A stretch of 64,000 nt of DNA. Origin: Deltaproteobacteria bacterium. Lineage in GTDB: Bacteria > Myxococcota_A > UBA9160 > UBA4427. The notes under the pieces were generated by a model. That model was not told the DNA's origin and searched no databases. It was given only the letters and a program-made list of their open reading frames with translations. The position numbers were made by a program, and so were the translations under genes. Below, one piece after another: positions 1 to 9,616 of the stretch. The stretch's first letter is position 1. Every line of letters begins with the position of its first letter. The DNA is taken from contig PBFW01000062.1 of the NCBI GenBank assembly GCA_002719955.1, positions 1 through 64,000 on the forward strand, read 5' to 3'.

Positions 1-96
1 ATCGGGACCATCGAGCGCAAGGCAGAGGACGACCCGGCCATCGTCTTCGACCCCGGCTTCCTCGGAATCGATCTCGACGCGCTGATGGACGACTGA
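1..96 (+). CDS. C-terminal end of an unidentified protein (partial)
   Basis: The first 32 codons form an open frame that enters from outside the window and ends at a TGA at 94-96. The visible residues are acidic and finish in LDALMDD. There is too little to name a family. The next gene on the same strand begins 82 bases later, so the two could be co-transcribed. It could also be an unrelated frame, but its base and codon use match the neighbouring genes. Confidence 0.5.
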   Translation: MGTIERKAEDDPAIVFDPGFLGIDLDALMDD

Positions 97-178
97 ACGG
101 GGCGGCTCGCGCGTCACTCCAGGTCTCTTGTTTCCGCCCTACCCCTCGTCTTCAGGAATCTTCCAAGGGGCCCCCGCG

Positions 179-1627
179 ATGGCCGAAATCCCGATTCTCG
201 ATCCGAGTGAGGCGCCGCGCGCGCGGCGTTGGGATGCCCTGATCCTCGGCAGCGGGCTCTCCGCCCTGCTGGCCGCGGCCAGGATCAGCGGCGCGGGTCA
301 TCGCGTCCTCGTCGTCGAAGAGGAGGCACGGATCGTCCTCCCGCCCGCCCTCAGGGAGCCCTTCTTCCTAGGGGGCCTCCGAGACCAGGGCCTGCTCGAC
401 GCCAGCCTGCGCGCGCTCGCCATCCCGCTGATCGATCGGCGCCGGATCAGCAACGAACGCCTCGCCTACCAGATCGCGGCGGACCCGATTCGGATGGACG
501 TGGGGCAGCCGATGCTCACCGCAGAAGAACTCGTGGCCTGGGGATTGGCCAAACCGGACGAGGCGCAGACGCTGGTTCGCCATCTCGTGGAGGCCTCCGA
601 GATCGAACGCGCCCTGCTCTTCGAATCACCTTTCGTGCGCGTCGGTCGCCGCACCATCGGAGCGCTGAATCATCCAGCCGCGAGCGGAGGGCCAGGGACG
701 GCGCCGGGCCTCGGCCATCACAAGCGCGGCTTGCCGGGTGCGGCCGCGTCGGCCTCGGGTAATCTCGCCCACGCGCTCGACGCCCAGGTGCGCGCGCTCT
801 CCAACCTGGGGGATCGATCTCCCGCCCCCGAAGCCCGGGCCCGGCTGCTCGGACTCGCGCTCGCGGGCGGCGCCGGTTTCTCCGACGACCCGCCCTGGCT
901 CGTCGATCTCTTTCGCAAGCGGGTCACCGCTCTCTACGGCGACATGCGGACGCTGACGGGGAATTTCGAACTGGTCTCGGTCTCGGGGCAGCCGGGGATC
1001 CGCGTGGTTCGCACCGGGGAAATCTGGTTGGGACGCACACTGGTGATCGCCGCCCCCCCCTCTGCGCTTCGCGACGCCTACGGGGACGATCCGATGCGAC
1101 CCGCACCACACCTGCTCGAGCGAGAGGGCCCACGCGCGTATCGAGCGGTCTTCCTCTACCGCACGCCGACATCGATTCTGCCGGAGGGAATGGGCGCGCG
1201 GGTGATCCTGCCCGGGGCCGATCGCAAGCGCCCGATCGCCGCCGTCACAGCCTACCCCTGCCAGACCCATCCGAATCGGGTCGATCTCGTCGCGCGCGCC
1301 GTCATCAACGACGTTTCGCCCGAGACCCTCGAGGCTCGAAGTGCCGCCCTGCGAGCCGAAATCGGCGACCGGCTGCGCGCACTCATGCCCTTCTGCAGTG
1401 ATGAACTCGCCCAGATCGAAGTCGAAATGCCGCGTTGGGACAGCGACGACGGGTGGCTCGAAGATCCGACGGACCAGACCGGTTGGCCGGGCGAGATCGA
1501 TCTGCGACTCTCTTCACGCCCGCCCATCTTTCACCTGGACCGCGCCGCTGCGGCCGGACTCGGACTCGAGGGCGACCTCCTGCTGGGCTGGCGCGGCGGG
1601 GACGCGATCGCAGCAGAGCTCGGCTGA
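179..1627 (+). CDS. FAD/NAD(P)-dependent oxidoreductase (amino-oxidase-like)
   Basis: A 482-residue flavoprotein-like enzyme. Near residue 20 it has a dinucleotide-binding fold, GSGLSALLAAARISGAG, followed by a beta strand ending in VVEEE; this is the usual ADP-binding start of glutathione-reductase-type flavoenzymes. The C-terminus ends in a LLGWRGGDAIAAELG stretch that resembles the second FAD contact of amino oxidases and phytoene desaturase relatives. I chose the ATG at 179, with AAGGGG about ten bases upstream, over an upstream TTG at 128 that adds 17 unremarkable residues. It stops six bases before msbA, so the two are probably one transcript. The substrate is unknown; a lipid or isoprenoid role is only a guess from position. 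Confidence 0.75.
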   Translation: MAEIPILDPSEAPRARRWDALILGSGLSALLAAARISGAGHRVLVVEEEARIVLPPALREPFFLGGLRDQGLLDASLRALAIPLIDRRRISNERLAYQIAADPIRMDVGQPMLTAEELVAWGLAKPDEAQTLVRHLVEASEIERALLFESPFVRVGRRTIGALNHPAASGGPGTAPGLGHHKRGLPGAAASASGNLAHALDAQVRALSNLGDRSPAPEARARLLGLALAGGAGFSDDPPWLVDLFRKRVTALYGDMRTLTGNFELVSVSGQPGIRVVRTGEIWLGRTLVIAAPPSALRDAYGDDPMRPAPHLLEREGPRAYRAVFLYRTPTSILPEGMGARVILPGADRKRPIAAVTAYPCQTHPNRVDLVARAVINDVSPETLEARSAALRAEIGDRLRALMPFCSDELAQIEVEMPRWDSDDGWLEDPTDQTGWPGEIDLRLSSRPPIFHLDRAAAAGLGLEGDLLLGWRGGDAIAAELG

Positions 1628-1633
1628 CGAATC

Positions 1634-3475
1634 TTGGATCCCGAACCCGAGTCCTCCGTAGAAGCGGGTGCCACCAGCGCTCGCACCAAAACCCCGCTTC
1701 GGGGGCCGCCCGCGCCGTGGCCGCTGCTGCGAAGGATGCTGGGATTCTCCGTCGTCTACTGGAAGCCGATCCTCGCCGTCTTCGTTCTCGGCTGGGTCCT
1801 CGCCGGCGTCCGCTACCTGCGTGCCTATCTTTTCAAACCCTTGCTCGACGACGTACTGGTTCCCGCGGCGGCCACGGGAATCAACTTCGAACGGGTCGAA
1901 CCCGTTCTCACCGAAATTGCGCTGATCCTCGGCATCTCTCTCATCGTGCAACCCGTCGCCGTCTTCTTTCGCTCCTATGGCGCCCACTGGACGATCGCCA
2001 GCGTGCGCAGAGACGTCGACCAGCGGGTGGCCGCGAAATTGCTCGCCGCGCCGCTGCGCATTCATCGCGGCGGATCGAGCGGTGATTTCCTGGCGCGCGC
2101 GATGAGCGATGTCCAGCTCGCCTGTCAGGCGGTGAACATCACCTACACCGAGCTCCTGGTAAATGCCCAGCTGGTCATCTCCGGCGCGATCGCCCTCTTC
2201 ATAGCGAGCTGGCAGCTGGCCTTCTTCAGCCTCATCGCAATGCCGCCCTTTTTCTGGATGCTGAGTTTTTTCGGGCGACGCATTCAACGCCAGACTCACC
2301 GGCGTCAGGAAACCCAGGGCGATCTCTCCCAGCGCCTGCTCACCATTCTCTCCGGCATCAAAGTCATCAAGGCCTTCCAGGGTCAGCAGCTCGAGGAAAA
2401 CGCCTTCGCAATCGAAACCGGAAAATATTTCCGACGGCATATGAAGGTCGTCTGGAACGGCGTGCTCGCAAAGGCCTCGACGGAGCTCATGAACCCGATC
2501 CTGGGCTTCCTGATCATCGGCTTCGGCATCTGGCTGCTGCTCAACGAGCTGTGGGGCATCACGATCGGAATCCTGGTCCAATTCACGTTCACCCTGATCA
2601 TCGCCTACAAGCCGATCAAAGCCCTCTCGCAATCCTTTCCCAAGATCATGGAGTCGACCGGCGGCGCCGTGCGCCTCTTCAAACTTCTCGATCTCGAGGA
2701 GGAGCCCCCCGACGGCCCCGGGGCCCGACCGATGGTGGGTCTCGCGCACAATATCCGCTTCAAGGACATCCACTTTGACTACGGAAGCGAGCCCGTTCTG
2801 CGCGGCATCGATCTCGAGGTCGGAGTCGGCGAAGTCGTCGCGATCGTCGGGCGGACGGGCTCTGGCAAGTCGACCCTCGTCGACCTCGTGCTGCGCTTCC
2901 ACGATCCGTGTCGCGGATCGATCGAGATCGATGGTGTGGACCTGCGCGATCTCCAACGACAATCCTTCCTCGATCACGTCGCGGTCGTCACCCAGGAGCC
3001 CTTCCTCTTCGACGCAACGGTCGCTGAGAATATTCGCTACGGCCGGGCCGACGCGTCGGAGACCGAGGTTCACGCCGCGGCCGCGGCCGCCTCCGCCGAT
3101 GAATTCATCGTCGAGTTGCCCGAGGGCTACGACACCCCCGTCGGCGAATTCGGGCTGCGTCTTTCGGGCGGACAGCGCCAGCGGCTGACGATCGCCCGGG
3201 CGATCCTCGCGAATCCGTCGATCCTGGTCTTCGACGAAGCCACCAGCGCACTCGACGTCAAGACCGAACGCGCGGTCCAGGCTGCGATCGAATCCCTGCG
3301 CGGAGAGCGCACCATCTTCCTCGTCGCCCATCGTCTCTCGACGATCCAACATGCCGACCGAATCGTCGTCCTCGATCAAGGACGCATCGCAGAGACCGGA
3401 GACCACGAGTCTCTCATGCGTCGATCCGGCATCTACACGGAATTGATCGGGATCCAGGAGAACTCGCCAGACTGA
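1634..3475 (+). CDS. msbA: Lipid A export ABC transporter, fused permease/ATPase MsbA
   Basis: A 613-residue half-transporter of the MsbA type that flips lipid A-core across the inner membrane. The first 330 residues hold the six-helix exporter domain. The C-terminal ATPase has Walker A GRTGSGKST (about residue 405), signature LSGGQRQR, Walker B ILVFDEATSALD and the H-loop in VAHRLSTIQHADRI. Translation probably starts at TTG 1634, six bases after the flavoenzyme stop. It faces the WaaE-like glycosyltransferase gene tail to tail. The location among LPS genes supports lipid A rather than drug export, although closely related multidrug exporters share every motif listed. Confidence 0.88.
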   Translation: MDPEPESSVEAGATSARTKTPLRGPPAPWPLLRRMLGFSVVYWKPILAVFVLGWVLAGVRYLRAYLFKPLLDDVLVPAAATGINFERVEPVLTEIALILGISLIVQPVAVFFRSYGAHWTIASVRRDVDQRVAAKLLAAPLRIHRGGSSGDFLARAMSDVQLACQAVNITYTELLVNAQLVISGAIALFIASWQLAFFSLIAMPPFFWMLSFFGRRIQRQTHRRQETQGDLSQRLLTILSGIKVIKAFQGQQLEENAFAIETGKYFRRHMKVVWNGVLAKASTELMNPILGFLIIGFGIWLLLNELWGITIGILVQFTFTLIIAYKPIKALSQSFPKIMESTGGAVRLFKLLDLEEEPPDGPGARPMVGLAHNIRFKDIHFDYGSEPVLRGIDLEVGVGEVVAIVGRTGSGKSTLVDLVLRFHDPCRGSIEIDGVDLRDLQRQSFLDHVAVVTQEPFLFDATVAENIRYGRADASETEVHAAAAAASADEFIVELPEGYDTPVGEFGLRLSGGQRQRLTIARAILANPSILVFDEATSALDVKTERAVQAAIESLRGERTIFLVAHRLSTIQHADRIVVLDQGRIAETGDHESLMRRSGIYTELIGIQENSPD

Positions 3476-3503
3476 TCCCGCGCAGGCTTCCCCCGCCAGT
3501 TTC

Positions 3504-4370
3504 TCATCGAGCGCGCGTCGCCCCCGAGCTGGACGCATCCCGAGGACACTCCCCCTCGGACCCGTCGGATCTCGAGCGCGAAATCCGATCCCATTGTTTG
3601 GCGTATTTCGCGAAGACGTAGAAGGCGCTCGCCACCGCGATCACGAATCCGGGAAGCGCATCCCTGAACCCCTGCTTCAGAAAATAGCCGCGCAGGAATC
3701 GAGCGGGGGGATGCAGCAGCAGATCGCGTAGGCGAAAGGGCCTGCCCTCCGCCACCAACGCCATCGCTGCCTGGTCGCTGAAGAACTGAATCCGATCGAG
3801 CTGGTCTGACAGGTCGCGGTAGCTGTAATGCTCGAGTTCCCCCTCGAGCCGACCCACGCGGCCCGCGACTTCGACACGTCCGTGGGGGTCACGGCCGACG
3901 AATTGGGCCCGAGAGCGCCGGAAGAGCCTCAGCTTCCAGTCCGGAAAAAAATCTCCGTGACGAATCCAGCGCCCGAGATGATAGGTCACACGACTGAGTC
4001 GGTAGGCATCGGGCCCCCCCCCCTGATCACCCTGGTCTCGCGAAGCCAGTTCACGCTGGATCGATGCGGCGAGCTCCGGGCGAACGACCTCGTCGGGATC
4101 GAGGATCAGGACCCAATCGTGCTTGGCGAGGCTCGTACAATGGCGCTTCTGATCGATGTCGCCGGCGTAGGCTCGCACCTCGACCCGTGAAGCCATTCGG
4201 CGCGCGACCCGCTCGGTACCATCACGGCTGCGGTCATCTACGACGACGACGACTTCGTCGGCCCACTCGACCGCAGCGAGGCAGCGTTCGAGTTCCGCCT
4301 CCTCGTCGCGAGCGAGCAGACACACGCTCAGTCCCACATCCGCCGATCGAGTCACCACAGGATCGCTCAT
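3504..4370 (-). CDS. Family 2 glycosyltransferase, WaaE/KdtX-like (LPS core)
   Basis: A 288-residue GT-A glycosyltransferase. The N-terminus is typical of GT2 (LSVCLLARDEEAELERCL), followed by VVVVDDRSRDGT and the metal-site region LILDPDEVV. The second half carries the WaaE-type block FFPDWKLRLFRR and then GRDPHGRVEV, as in enzymes that add a glucose to LPS core heptose. It would act on the cytoplasmic face. Its start overlaps the rel stop by ATGA. A run of ten C bases at 4014-4023 (ten G in the coding strand) lies inside the gene; slippage there would knock out the enzyme. Donor and acceptor are inferred from family likeness only. Confidence 0.8.
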   Translation of the reverse strand: MSDPVVTRSADVGLSVCLLARDEEAELERCLAAVEWADEVVVVVDDRSRDGTERVARRMASRVEVRAYAGDIDQKRHCTSLAKHDWVLILDPDEVVRPELAASIQRELASRDQGDQGGGPDAYRLSRVTYHLGRWIRHGDFFPDWKLRLFRRSRAQFVGRDPHGRVEVAGRVGRLEGELEHYSYRDLSDQLDRIQFFSDQAAMALVAEGRPFRLRDLLLHPPARFLRGYFLKQGFRDALPGFVIAVASAFYVFAKYAKQWDRISRSRSDGSEGECPRDASSSGATRAR

Positions 4371-6538
4371 CCGCGCACACGCTCGACCGATCGGACCCCC
4401 CGGACCTTGCGAATCTCACGCATGACGGTGGTCAGCGTATGCACGTCGTGGACCCACAGCTCGAAGGTCTGCTCGGCCCCCTTGCTCGTCGAATCGCCGG
4501 TCGAAACCCGGGCTGAACCGATATTGATCCCAGCGGCGGAGATCGTATTCGTGATCTTCGCGAGCATCCCGGGTTCGTCGCGCGACAACACGCGGATTGC
4601 GATGGCGCGACGCGTGTCGATTGCCGCATCCCAGTCCACCTCGATGCGACGATCGGGATCGAGCGCGAAGACCTTGACGCAACCACGGGTGTGGACCGTC
4701 ACGCCGCGGCCGCGGGTGACGAAACCGATGATCTCATCGCCTGGCAACGGTTCACAACAGCCCGCAAATCGCACCAATACGTCCGCGGTTCCGGAGACGC
4801 GCACACCCGAGCCGGACCTGCGCCGCTCTCTCTTGAAGAGTCGGCGGAGACGCTTTGGAACCACCGTGGAGGCCGCAGCGGCACCCTCGGACTGTGCCTC
4901 TCCGACCAGTCGCCGTGCGAGCACGCTCGCCGCGAGTTTGCCATAGCTGATCGATGCAAAGAGCTCATCGAGGGCCACTCCCCCAAATTCATTTTCGACG
5001 TAGCGATCGAGGCTGCCGTCCGCCTGGACCTGCGCCAGGGTGAGATCGATCTTCTTCAATTCACGGCTCAGGATGTCGCGACCGAGGGCGACCGCTCTTT
5101 CTTTTCCCGCTACGCGAATCGAATGGCGAATGTGGTTGCGCGCCTTGCTCGAAACAGCGAATTCGAGCCAATCCTTGCGCGGAACCTGATTCGCGCTCGT
5201 CACGACCTCCACGGTTTCACCATCCCGCAATCGCCGACGCAGCGGGACGAGTCGTCCGTTCACCTTCGCACCGGCACAATGCGAGCCGATCTCACTGTGG
5301 ATCGCGTACGCGAAATCGATCGGTGTAGCCCCGGCCGCGAGGTTGATCACCTCGCCCGTAGGCGTGAACACGAAGACTTCGTTCGGGAAGAGATCCAGCT
5401 TGACCGCGTCGAGAAACTCGTGCGGATCCGAGAGCTCCTTCTGCCATTCGACGAGTTGGCGAAGCCAATCGAACTTAGAATCGTCGCGCTCCGCACCGAC
5501 GCGCCCTTCTTTGTATTTCCAATGTGCGGCGATCCCGAGCTCGGCGTCGCGATGCATCTCGACGGTTCGGATCTGGACTTCCATACGTTCCCCGAATTCG
5601 CCGATCACGGTCGTGTGGAGCGAGCGATAGCCGTTCGGTTTCGGGAGCGCGATGTAGTCCTTGAAACGCCCGTGGACCGGTGCCCAGACCGAATGGATCT
5701 GGCCAAGCACCGAATAGCAGTCCTCGATTTTTCCGTCGACGACGATCCGAAAGCCGATCGCGTCGTAGATCTGTTCGATTTCGAGATCCTGGCTCTTCAT
5801 TTTCGCATAGATCGAGGAGATATCCTTGACGCGCCCCTTGACCTCGCAACGAATTTTGGCCTGCGCGAGCTTCGCCGAGATGATTCCGATCGAATCCTCG
5901 ATATAGGTTTCTCGCTCGGCCCGACTGAGCAGGAGTTGCGCTTCGAGTTCACCCGCCGCATCCGGCTCGAGCGAGCGAAACGACAGGTCCTCGAGCTCCT
6001 GCTTCATCCAATAGACACCGAGGCGGTGCGCCAGGGGGACGTAGATATCCATCGTCTCCTGGGCGATCCGATGGCGACTCTCCTCCTCCATGTACTCGAT
6101 CGTCCGCATATTGTGCAGACGATCCGAGAGCTTGATCATCAGGATGCGAATGTCCTCGGACATCGCGAGCAGCATCTTCCGGAAATTCTCGGCCTGCTGT
6201 TCGCGCGCGCTCCTGAACTCGATCCGCGCGATCTTCGTGAGACCCTCCACGAGAAAGGCGACCTTCTCGCCGAAGAGACGCGCGATTTCCTCGCGGCTCG
6301 TCAACGTGTCTTCGAGGGTGTCGTGAAGAAGGCCGGCGATGATGGTGTCCTCATCGACGTTCAGGTCGAGAAGGATCCCAGCGACCTCGAGCGGGTGGAT
6401 CAGGTAGGGCTCCCCGGAGAGACGCTCCTGGCCATCGTGAACCTTCGCCGTGAATACATAGGCGCGCTGCAAGCGCTCGAGATCAACCTGCGGGTTGTAA
6501 TCGAGCATCCGGTCGGCGATATCGTTGAATCGAAGCAT
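4367..6538 (-). CDS. rel: Bifunctional (p)ppGpp synthetase/hydrolase, RelA/SpoT family
   Basis: A 723-residue long Rel protein. The N-terminal HD hydrolase domain shows YLIHPLEVAGILLDL and LLHDTLEDT. The synthetase domain contains GRFKDYIALPKPNGYRSLHT, whose RFKD is the charge motif of bifunctional Rel enzymes (RelA-only enzymes have EFDD). Next come a TGS domain (VFVFTPTGEVINLAAGATPI), a cysteine-containing zinc-finger-like region and a C-terminal ACT domain ending near VRSVERVRG. Catalytic residues of both activities look intact, so synthesis and breakdown of the stringent alarmone are both likely. gmk lies upstream, as in many proteobacteria, but rpoZ, which usually sits between them, is absent. 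Three short hairpins precede the gene. Confidence 0.93.
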   Translation of the reverse strand: MLRFNDIADRMLDYNPQVDLERLQRAYVFTAKVHDGQERLSGEPYLIHPLEVAGILLDLNVDEDTIIAGLLHDTLEDTLTSREEIARLFGEKVAFLVEGLTKIARIEFRSAREQQAENFRKMLLAMSEDIRILMIKLSDRLHNMRTIEYMEEESRHRIAQETMDIYVPLAHRLGVYWMKQELEDLSFRSLEPDAAGELEAQLLLSRAERETYIEDSIGIISAKLAQAKIRCEVKGRVKDISSIYAKMKSQDLEIEQIYDAIGFRIVVDGKIEDCYSVLGQIHSVWAPVHGRFKDYIALPKPNGYRSLHTTVIGEFGERMEVQIRTVEMHRDAELGIAAHWKYKEGRVGAERDDSKFDWLRQLVEWQKELSDPHEFLDAVKLDLFPNEVFVFTPTGEVINLAAGATPIDFAYAIHSEIGSHCAGAKVNGRLVPLRRRLRDGETVEVVTSANQVPRKDWLEFAVSSKARNHIRHSIRVAGKERAVALGRDILSRELKKIDLTLAQVQADGSLDRYVENEFGGVALDELFASISYGKLAASVLARRLVGEAQSEGAAAASTVVPKRLRRLFKRERRRSGSGVRVSGTADVLVRFAGCCEPLPGDEIIGFVTRGRGVTVHTRGCVKVFALDPDRRIEVDWDAAIDTRRAIAIRVLSRDEPGMLAKITNTISAAGINIGSARVSTGDSTSKGAEQTFELWVHDVHTLTTVMREIRKVRGVRSVERVRG

Positions 6539-6586
6539 GAAAAGCCAAAAACCCTTTGAATTTCAGGCGGTTGACTCGAAATAATA

Positions 6587-6636
6587 CCTGGACCACCAGG
6601 GGCCGGCAAATGCCGGCCCGATGGGCGAATGCGCCC
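6587..6636 (-). other. Three tandem hairpins between gmk and rel
   Basis: Three inverted repeats follow one another: CCTGG/CCAGG (6587-6591 and 6596-6600, loop ACCA), GGGCCGGC/GCCGGCCC (6600-6607 and 6612-6619, loop AAAT) and GGGCG/CGCCC (6623-6627 and 6632-6636). The middle one is a perfect 8-bp stem with a tetraloop. No T-run follows on the minus strand, so this is not a classical terminator. It may be an attenuating or RNA-stabilising element in the 112-base gmk-rel spacer. Function is inferred from structure alone. Confidence 0.45.
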
Positions 6637-6650
6637 GCCCGCTGCTCGGC

Positions 6651-7307
6651 CTAGGCGTCGGTCCGGCCTTCCCACCGCGAGAGTACACCCTCGCGACCGA
6701 AGCTCGCCTCGATCTCGTCGCCCCTGCCCTTTCGGACGGCCGCGATCACGTCGAGGACCTGGCGGACCGCAGTTTCCAGGTCATCGTTCACGACGGCGTA
6801 GTCGAAGAGCGTGGCCGCGGCGAGTTCGCGATCGACCAGCGCCATGCGTCGCTGAATGACCGCCTCTTCGTCGGTTCCGCGCCCGCGCAGGCGCTCTTCG
6901 AGAATCTCGAGACTCGGCGGGAGCAGGAAGATCAGACAGGCATCGGGGCGCCGCTCGCGGACCTGGGCCGCTCCCTGGACTTCGATTTCGAGCACGACAT
7001 CGCGTCCCGATTCGAGCGGCGCTTCGATGGCGCGCCAGCTCGTACCATAGGCATTGCCACCGTATTCGGCGTGCTCGAGGAAGCCATCCGACTCGGCGAG
7101 CCCCCGAAAGCCCTTCCCGCTCGCGAAATGGTAGTGGACACCGTCCTTTTCCCCCTCGCGCGGGGAGCGCGTCGTATGCGAGACGGAGATCTCCAGTTTC
7201 TCGTCTTCTTCGAGAATCCTGCGACAGAGCGTCGTCTTTCCCGTCCCCGACGGAGCAGCGATCACGAAGACGTGGCCCCGCGACGCCGCCTTTCGAATCG
7301 CGCTCAT
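6651..7307 (-). CDS. gmk: Guanylate kinase
   Basis: A 218-residue GMP kinase, which phosphorylates GMP to GDP in the cytoplasm. The P-loop is [10 protein letters not shown] near residue 18, followed by the GMP-binding segment [15 protein letters not shown] and the lid region. Length is normal for the family. Its ATG overlaps the remA stop (ATGA), so the yicC-remA-gmk block is translationally coupled, the conserved bacterial order. rpoZ would normally come next, but a 112-base hairpin-rich spacer and then rel follow. Confidence 0.95.
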   Translation of the reverse strand: MSAIRKAASRGHVFVIAAPSGTGKTTLCRRILEEDEKLEISVSHTTRSPREGEKDGVHYHFASGKGFRGLAESDGFLEHAEYGGNAYGTSWRAIEAPLESGRDVVLEIEVQGAAQVRERRPDACLIFLLPPSLEILEERLRGRGTDEEAVIQRRMALVDRELAAATLFDYAVVNDDLETAVRQVLDVIAAVRKGRGDEIEASFGREGVLSRWEGRTDA

Positions 7308-7555
7308 TCCCCCGCCTCACCATCGAAGTCGGGCGCCAGCCGTGTCGCGATCGTCTCCGGCGTTATCGCGGAGAGAATCACGTGGTCGCTATCCGTCACG
7401 ACGATCGATCGTGTTCGCCTTCCCTCCGTCGCATCGACGAGCTTGCCGCGCTGACCGGCCTCCTCGCGCAGTCGCCGCATCGGCGACGAACTCGGTGACA
7501 CGATCGCGATCACCCGAGCGGCGGTCACGAGATTTCCGTATCCGATATTGACCAT
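7304..7555 (-). CDS. remA: RemA/DUF370 family small DNA-binding protein
   Basis: An 83-residue protein starting [10 protein letters not shown], the DUF370 signature. It continues with [15 protein letters not shown] and a VIDATxGRRTRS-like block, here [13 protein letters not shown]. In Bacillus the family member RemA binds DNA and controls matrix genes; in proteobacteria the role is undefined, but the gene is regularly placed between yicC and gmk as here. I used the ATG at 7555 rather than an in-frame ATG 50 codons upstream, because the family starts exactly at MVNIG. The acidic tail (DFDGEAGE) overlaps the gmk start. Confidence 0.88.
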   Translation of the reverse strand: MVNIGYGNLVTAARVIAIVSPSSSPMRRLREEAGQRGKLVDATEGRRTRSIVVTDSDHVILSAITPETIATRLAPDFDGEAGE

Positions 7556-7625
7556 CGTCGGGGCGACGGCGGCAGGCCGATCACGCGTCACCGGCCTCCC
7601 GATCTCCGAACTCCGAGAACCCCCG

Positions 7626-8513
7626 CTATTCAACGTTCTGCACCTGCTCGCGAATGCGTTCGAGTTCGGTCTTGAGTTCGACGACATCCTGGGCGAGCGG
7701 GGCATCGCTCGCTTTCGACCCCACCGTATTCGCCTCCCGACCGAGTTCCTGAAGCAGAAAATCGAGACGGCGGCCGACCGAGGCGTCGCTGCCCGCGGAC
7801 GCGAGGGTCTCGCGGAACTGGTCGACGTGGCTGCGCAAGCGGACGAGTTCCTCGGTGATGTCCAGCCGATCGGCGGCGATCACGACCTCCTGATGGAGAC
7901 GTGCTTCATCGAGGATCCCGACTTCGCGCTTGATCTGTTCGGCCCGCCTGCGGAGTCGTTGCTTCGCGACCTCCACGACTTCCCCGGAGCGCGCACCGAA
8001 ACGCTCGGTGAGTTCGGCCACATGTCTGAGCCGATCTTCGAATTCCGCTGCAAGGGTCGCGCCCTCGGCAGCCCGCATCGCGACGAGCGCCGCGACCGCC
8101 TCGTCGATCGCACCCTCGAGCGGCTCGAGAATCGTCGCCGGATCGATCTCGGTCTCGATGAGCCGGGTCACGCCGGGCAGTGAGAGGAGCGATGACACAT
8201 CGAGTTCCCCGCTCAACCCGTGACGCTCGCGGAGGTTTCGCGAGGCCTCGACATAATGCGCTGCGATCGCCTCGTCGATCTCGAGGGTCGACTCCGCCGA
8301 TCCCATCACGAGGCTCACAGTGATATCGACCTTGCCGCGTGACAGGGCTGCCTGGACACGTTTCTTGAGCCGCGTCTCCTGGTCTGCGAGAACCCGCGGC
8401 AGCCGAATCCGCAGATCGAGATGCCGATGGTTGACGCTGCGCGCCTCGACCTCGAGCGCGAGTCCGCCGATCGCGCACGCCGAACTCCCGAATCCCGTCA
8501 TACTATGAATCAC
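7626..8513 (-). CDS. yicC: YicC family endoribonuclease
   Basis: A 295-residue YicC/YloC protein. The start MIHSMTGFG is diagnostic, followed by [18 protein letters not shown]; the C-terminal part carries the DUF1732 end ([17 protein letters not shown]). Family members are stress-associated endoribonucleases; E. coli YicC has been linked to decay of the small RNA RyhB. The stop-start order yicC-remA-gmk is conserved. The ATG overlaps the stop of the heptose kinase gene (ATGA), which ties this RNA gene to the LPS core genes in one transcript. Confidence 0.92.
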   Translation of the reverse strand: MIHSMTGFGSSACAIGGLALEVEARSVNHRHLDLRIRLPRVLADQETRLKKRVQAALSRGKVDITVSLVMGSAESTLEIDEAIAAHYVEASRNLRERHGLSGELDVSSLLSLPGVTRLIETEIDPATILEPLEGAIDEAVAALVAMRAAEGATLAAEFEDRLRHVAELTERFGARSGEVVEVAKQRLRRRAEQIKREVGILDEARLHQEVVIAADRLDITEELVRLRSHVDQFRETLASAGSDASVGRRLDFLLQELGREANTVGSKASDAPLAQDVVELKTELERIREQVQNVE

Positions 8514-9616
8514 GTTTCCCCCTGGTCCCCTGCGAGACCGGATTGATCTTGCCAGGCATCGATCGCCTCGGGCAGGCGCCCGAGCAACTCGCGGATCTCG
8601 ACCGCCGCCGTCCCGACCTTGTCGACGACCACTGCCGCTGCCGCATTCGCGACGATACAGGCCTCGGTGAGTGTCGCACCTGCGGCGCGTCCGAGTGCCA
8701 GCACCGCGACCGCCGTATCTCCAGCGCCCTGCACGTCATACACCTCGAGCGATCGCGTCGGCACATCGAAGGCCTCCCCCGACGTTTCGAGTCCGGTCAT
8801 GCCCGCGCCACCGCGGGTCACGACGATCTCGCCGCCCCCCAGCTCGTCCCGAAGTTTTTCGAGCAGGCTCCTTCGGGCCTCGAAATCTCCCGGCTCACAA
8901 CCACGCGTGCCCCCGGCCACGAAACGCATGGCCTCCTCGAGATTCGGCTTCACGAGCGTGGCCCCGCGAAAACGTCGCAGGGCGGTCTTGGGATCGGCGA
9001 CGACCGGCAGGCCCCTTTGGCGGGCAAGCTCGATCGTCCAGCGCGCGATCCCGTCCGCGAAGAGTCCCTTGTCGTAGTCCTCGAGGATCACGCCATCACA
9101 ATCGCCGAGCCGTGCTTCGATCGCCTCGCCGATCTGCCGCTTCTGCTCGACAGCGATCGCGCCCTCCTCCTCACGATCGAGGCGCAGCATCTGCTGGGAG
9201 CGCGCGACCACTCGCAACTTGTGGCTGGTCGGCCGATCCGCACAGCCGACGAGACCGCTCGAATCGAGACCGATCTCCTCGACGAGACGGCGCAACACCT
9301 CGGCCTCCAGATCACGTCCAACGATGCCGACGAGCCCTGCGCGCGCGCCGAGCGACACGATATTATGCGCCACATTTCCGGCCCCACCGAGAGCGGTCTC
9401 CGATCGCCGCACCCGGACCACGGGTACGGGGGCCTCGGGACTCACCCGCTCGACATCACCTATTCGGTACTCGTCGAGCAGGACATCTCCGACGACCAGC
9501 ATCCGCAGCCCCGCCCATCGCTCGATGACCGCTTCGAGCCTCTCTCGATCCACCGAACCCTGTCGAATCACGCCCCCCCCTCTCGCGTCTCGAAACAGAA
9601 TGGATCGCCCGCTCAC
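8510..9616 (-). CDS. rfaE1: D-glycero-beta-D-manno-heptose-7-phosphate kinase (PfkB family)
   Basis: A 368-residue sugar kinase. RMLVVGDVLLDEYRIGDVER followed by VSPEAPVPVV is the HldE/RfaE kinase start. GGAGNVAHN is the first PfkB signature, and DVQGAGDTAVAV the second, with the catalytic Asp in GAGD. It makes heptose-1,7-bisphosphate for ADP-heptose. Unlike E. coli HldE there is no nucleotidyltransferase domain, so the adenylylation step must come from a separate gene outside the window. It sits directly below two heptosyltransferases and a GT2, all with ATGA overlaps: a core-oligosaccharide operon. Confidence 0.9.
   Translation of the reverse strand: MSGRSILFRDARGGGVIRQGSVDRERLEAVIERWAGLRMLVVGDVLLDEYRIGDVERVSPEAPVPVVRVRRSETALGGAGNVAHNIVSLGARAGLVGIVGRDLEAEVLRRLVEEIGLDSSGLVGCADRPTSHKLRVVARSQQMLRLDREEEGAIAVEQKRQIGEAIEARLGDCDGVILEDYDKGLFADGIARWTIELARQRGLPVVADPKTALRRFRGATLVKPNLEEAMRFVAGGTRGCEPGDFEARRSLLEKLRDELGGGEIVVTRGGAGMTGLETSGEAFDVPTRSLEVYDVQGAGDTAVAVLALGRAAGATLTEACIVANAAAAVVVDKVGTAAVEIRELLGRLPEAIDAWQDQSGLAGDQGET

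Noticed and set aside
1514..3538. A 674-codon minus-strand frame opposite msbA
   Set aside because: The msbA frame has every ABC motif. The opposite frame has Asp/Glu/Gly-rich content typical of an antisense shadow.
4691..6559. A 622-codon plus-strand frame opposite rel
   Set aside because: rel has complete HD, synthetase, TGS and ACT signatures. The other frame is a shadow.
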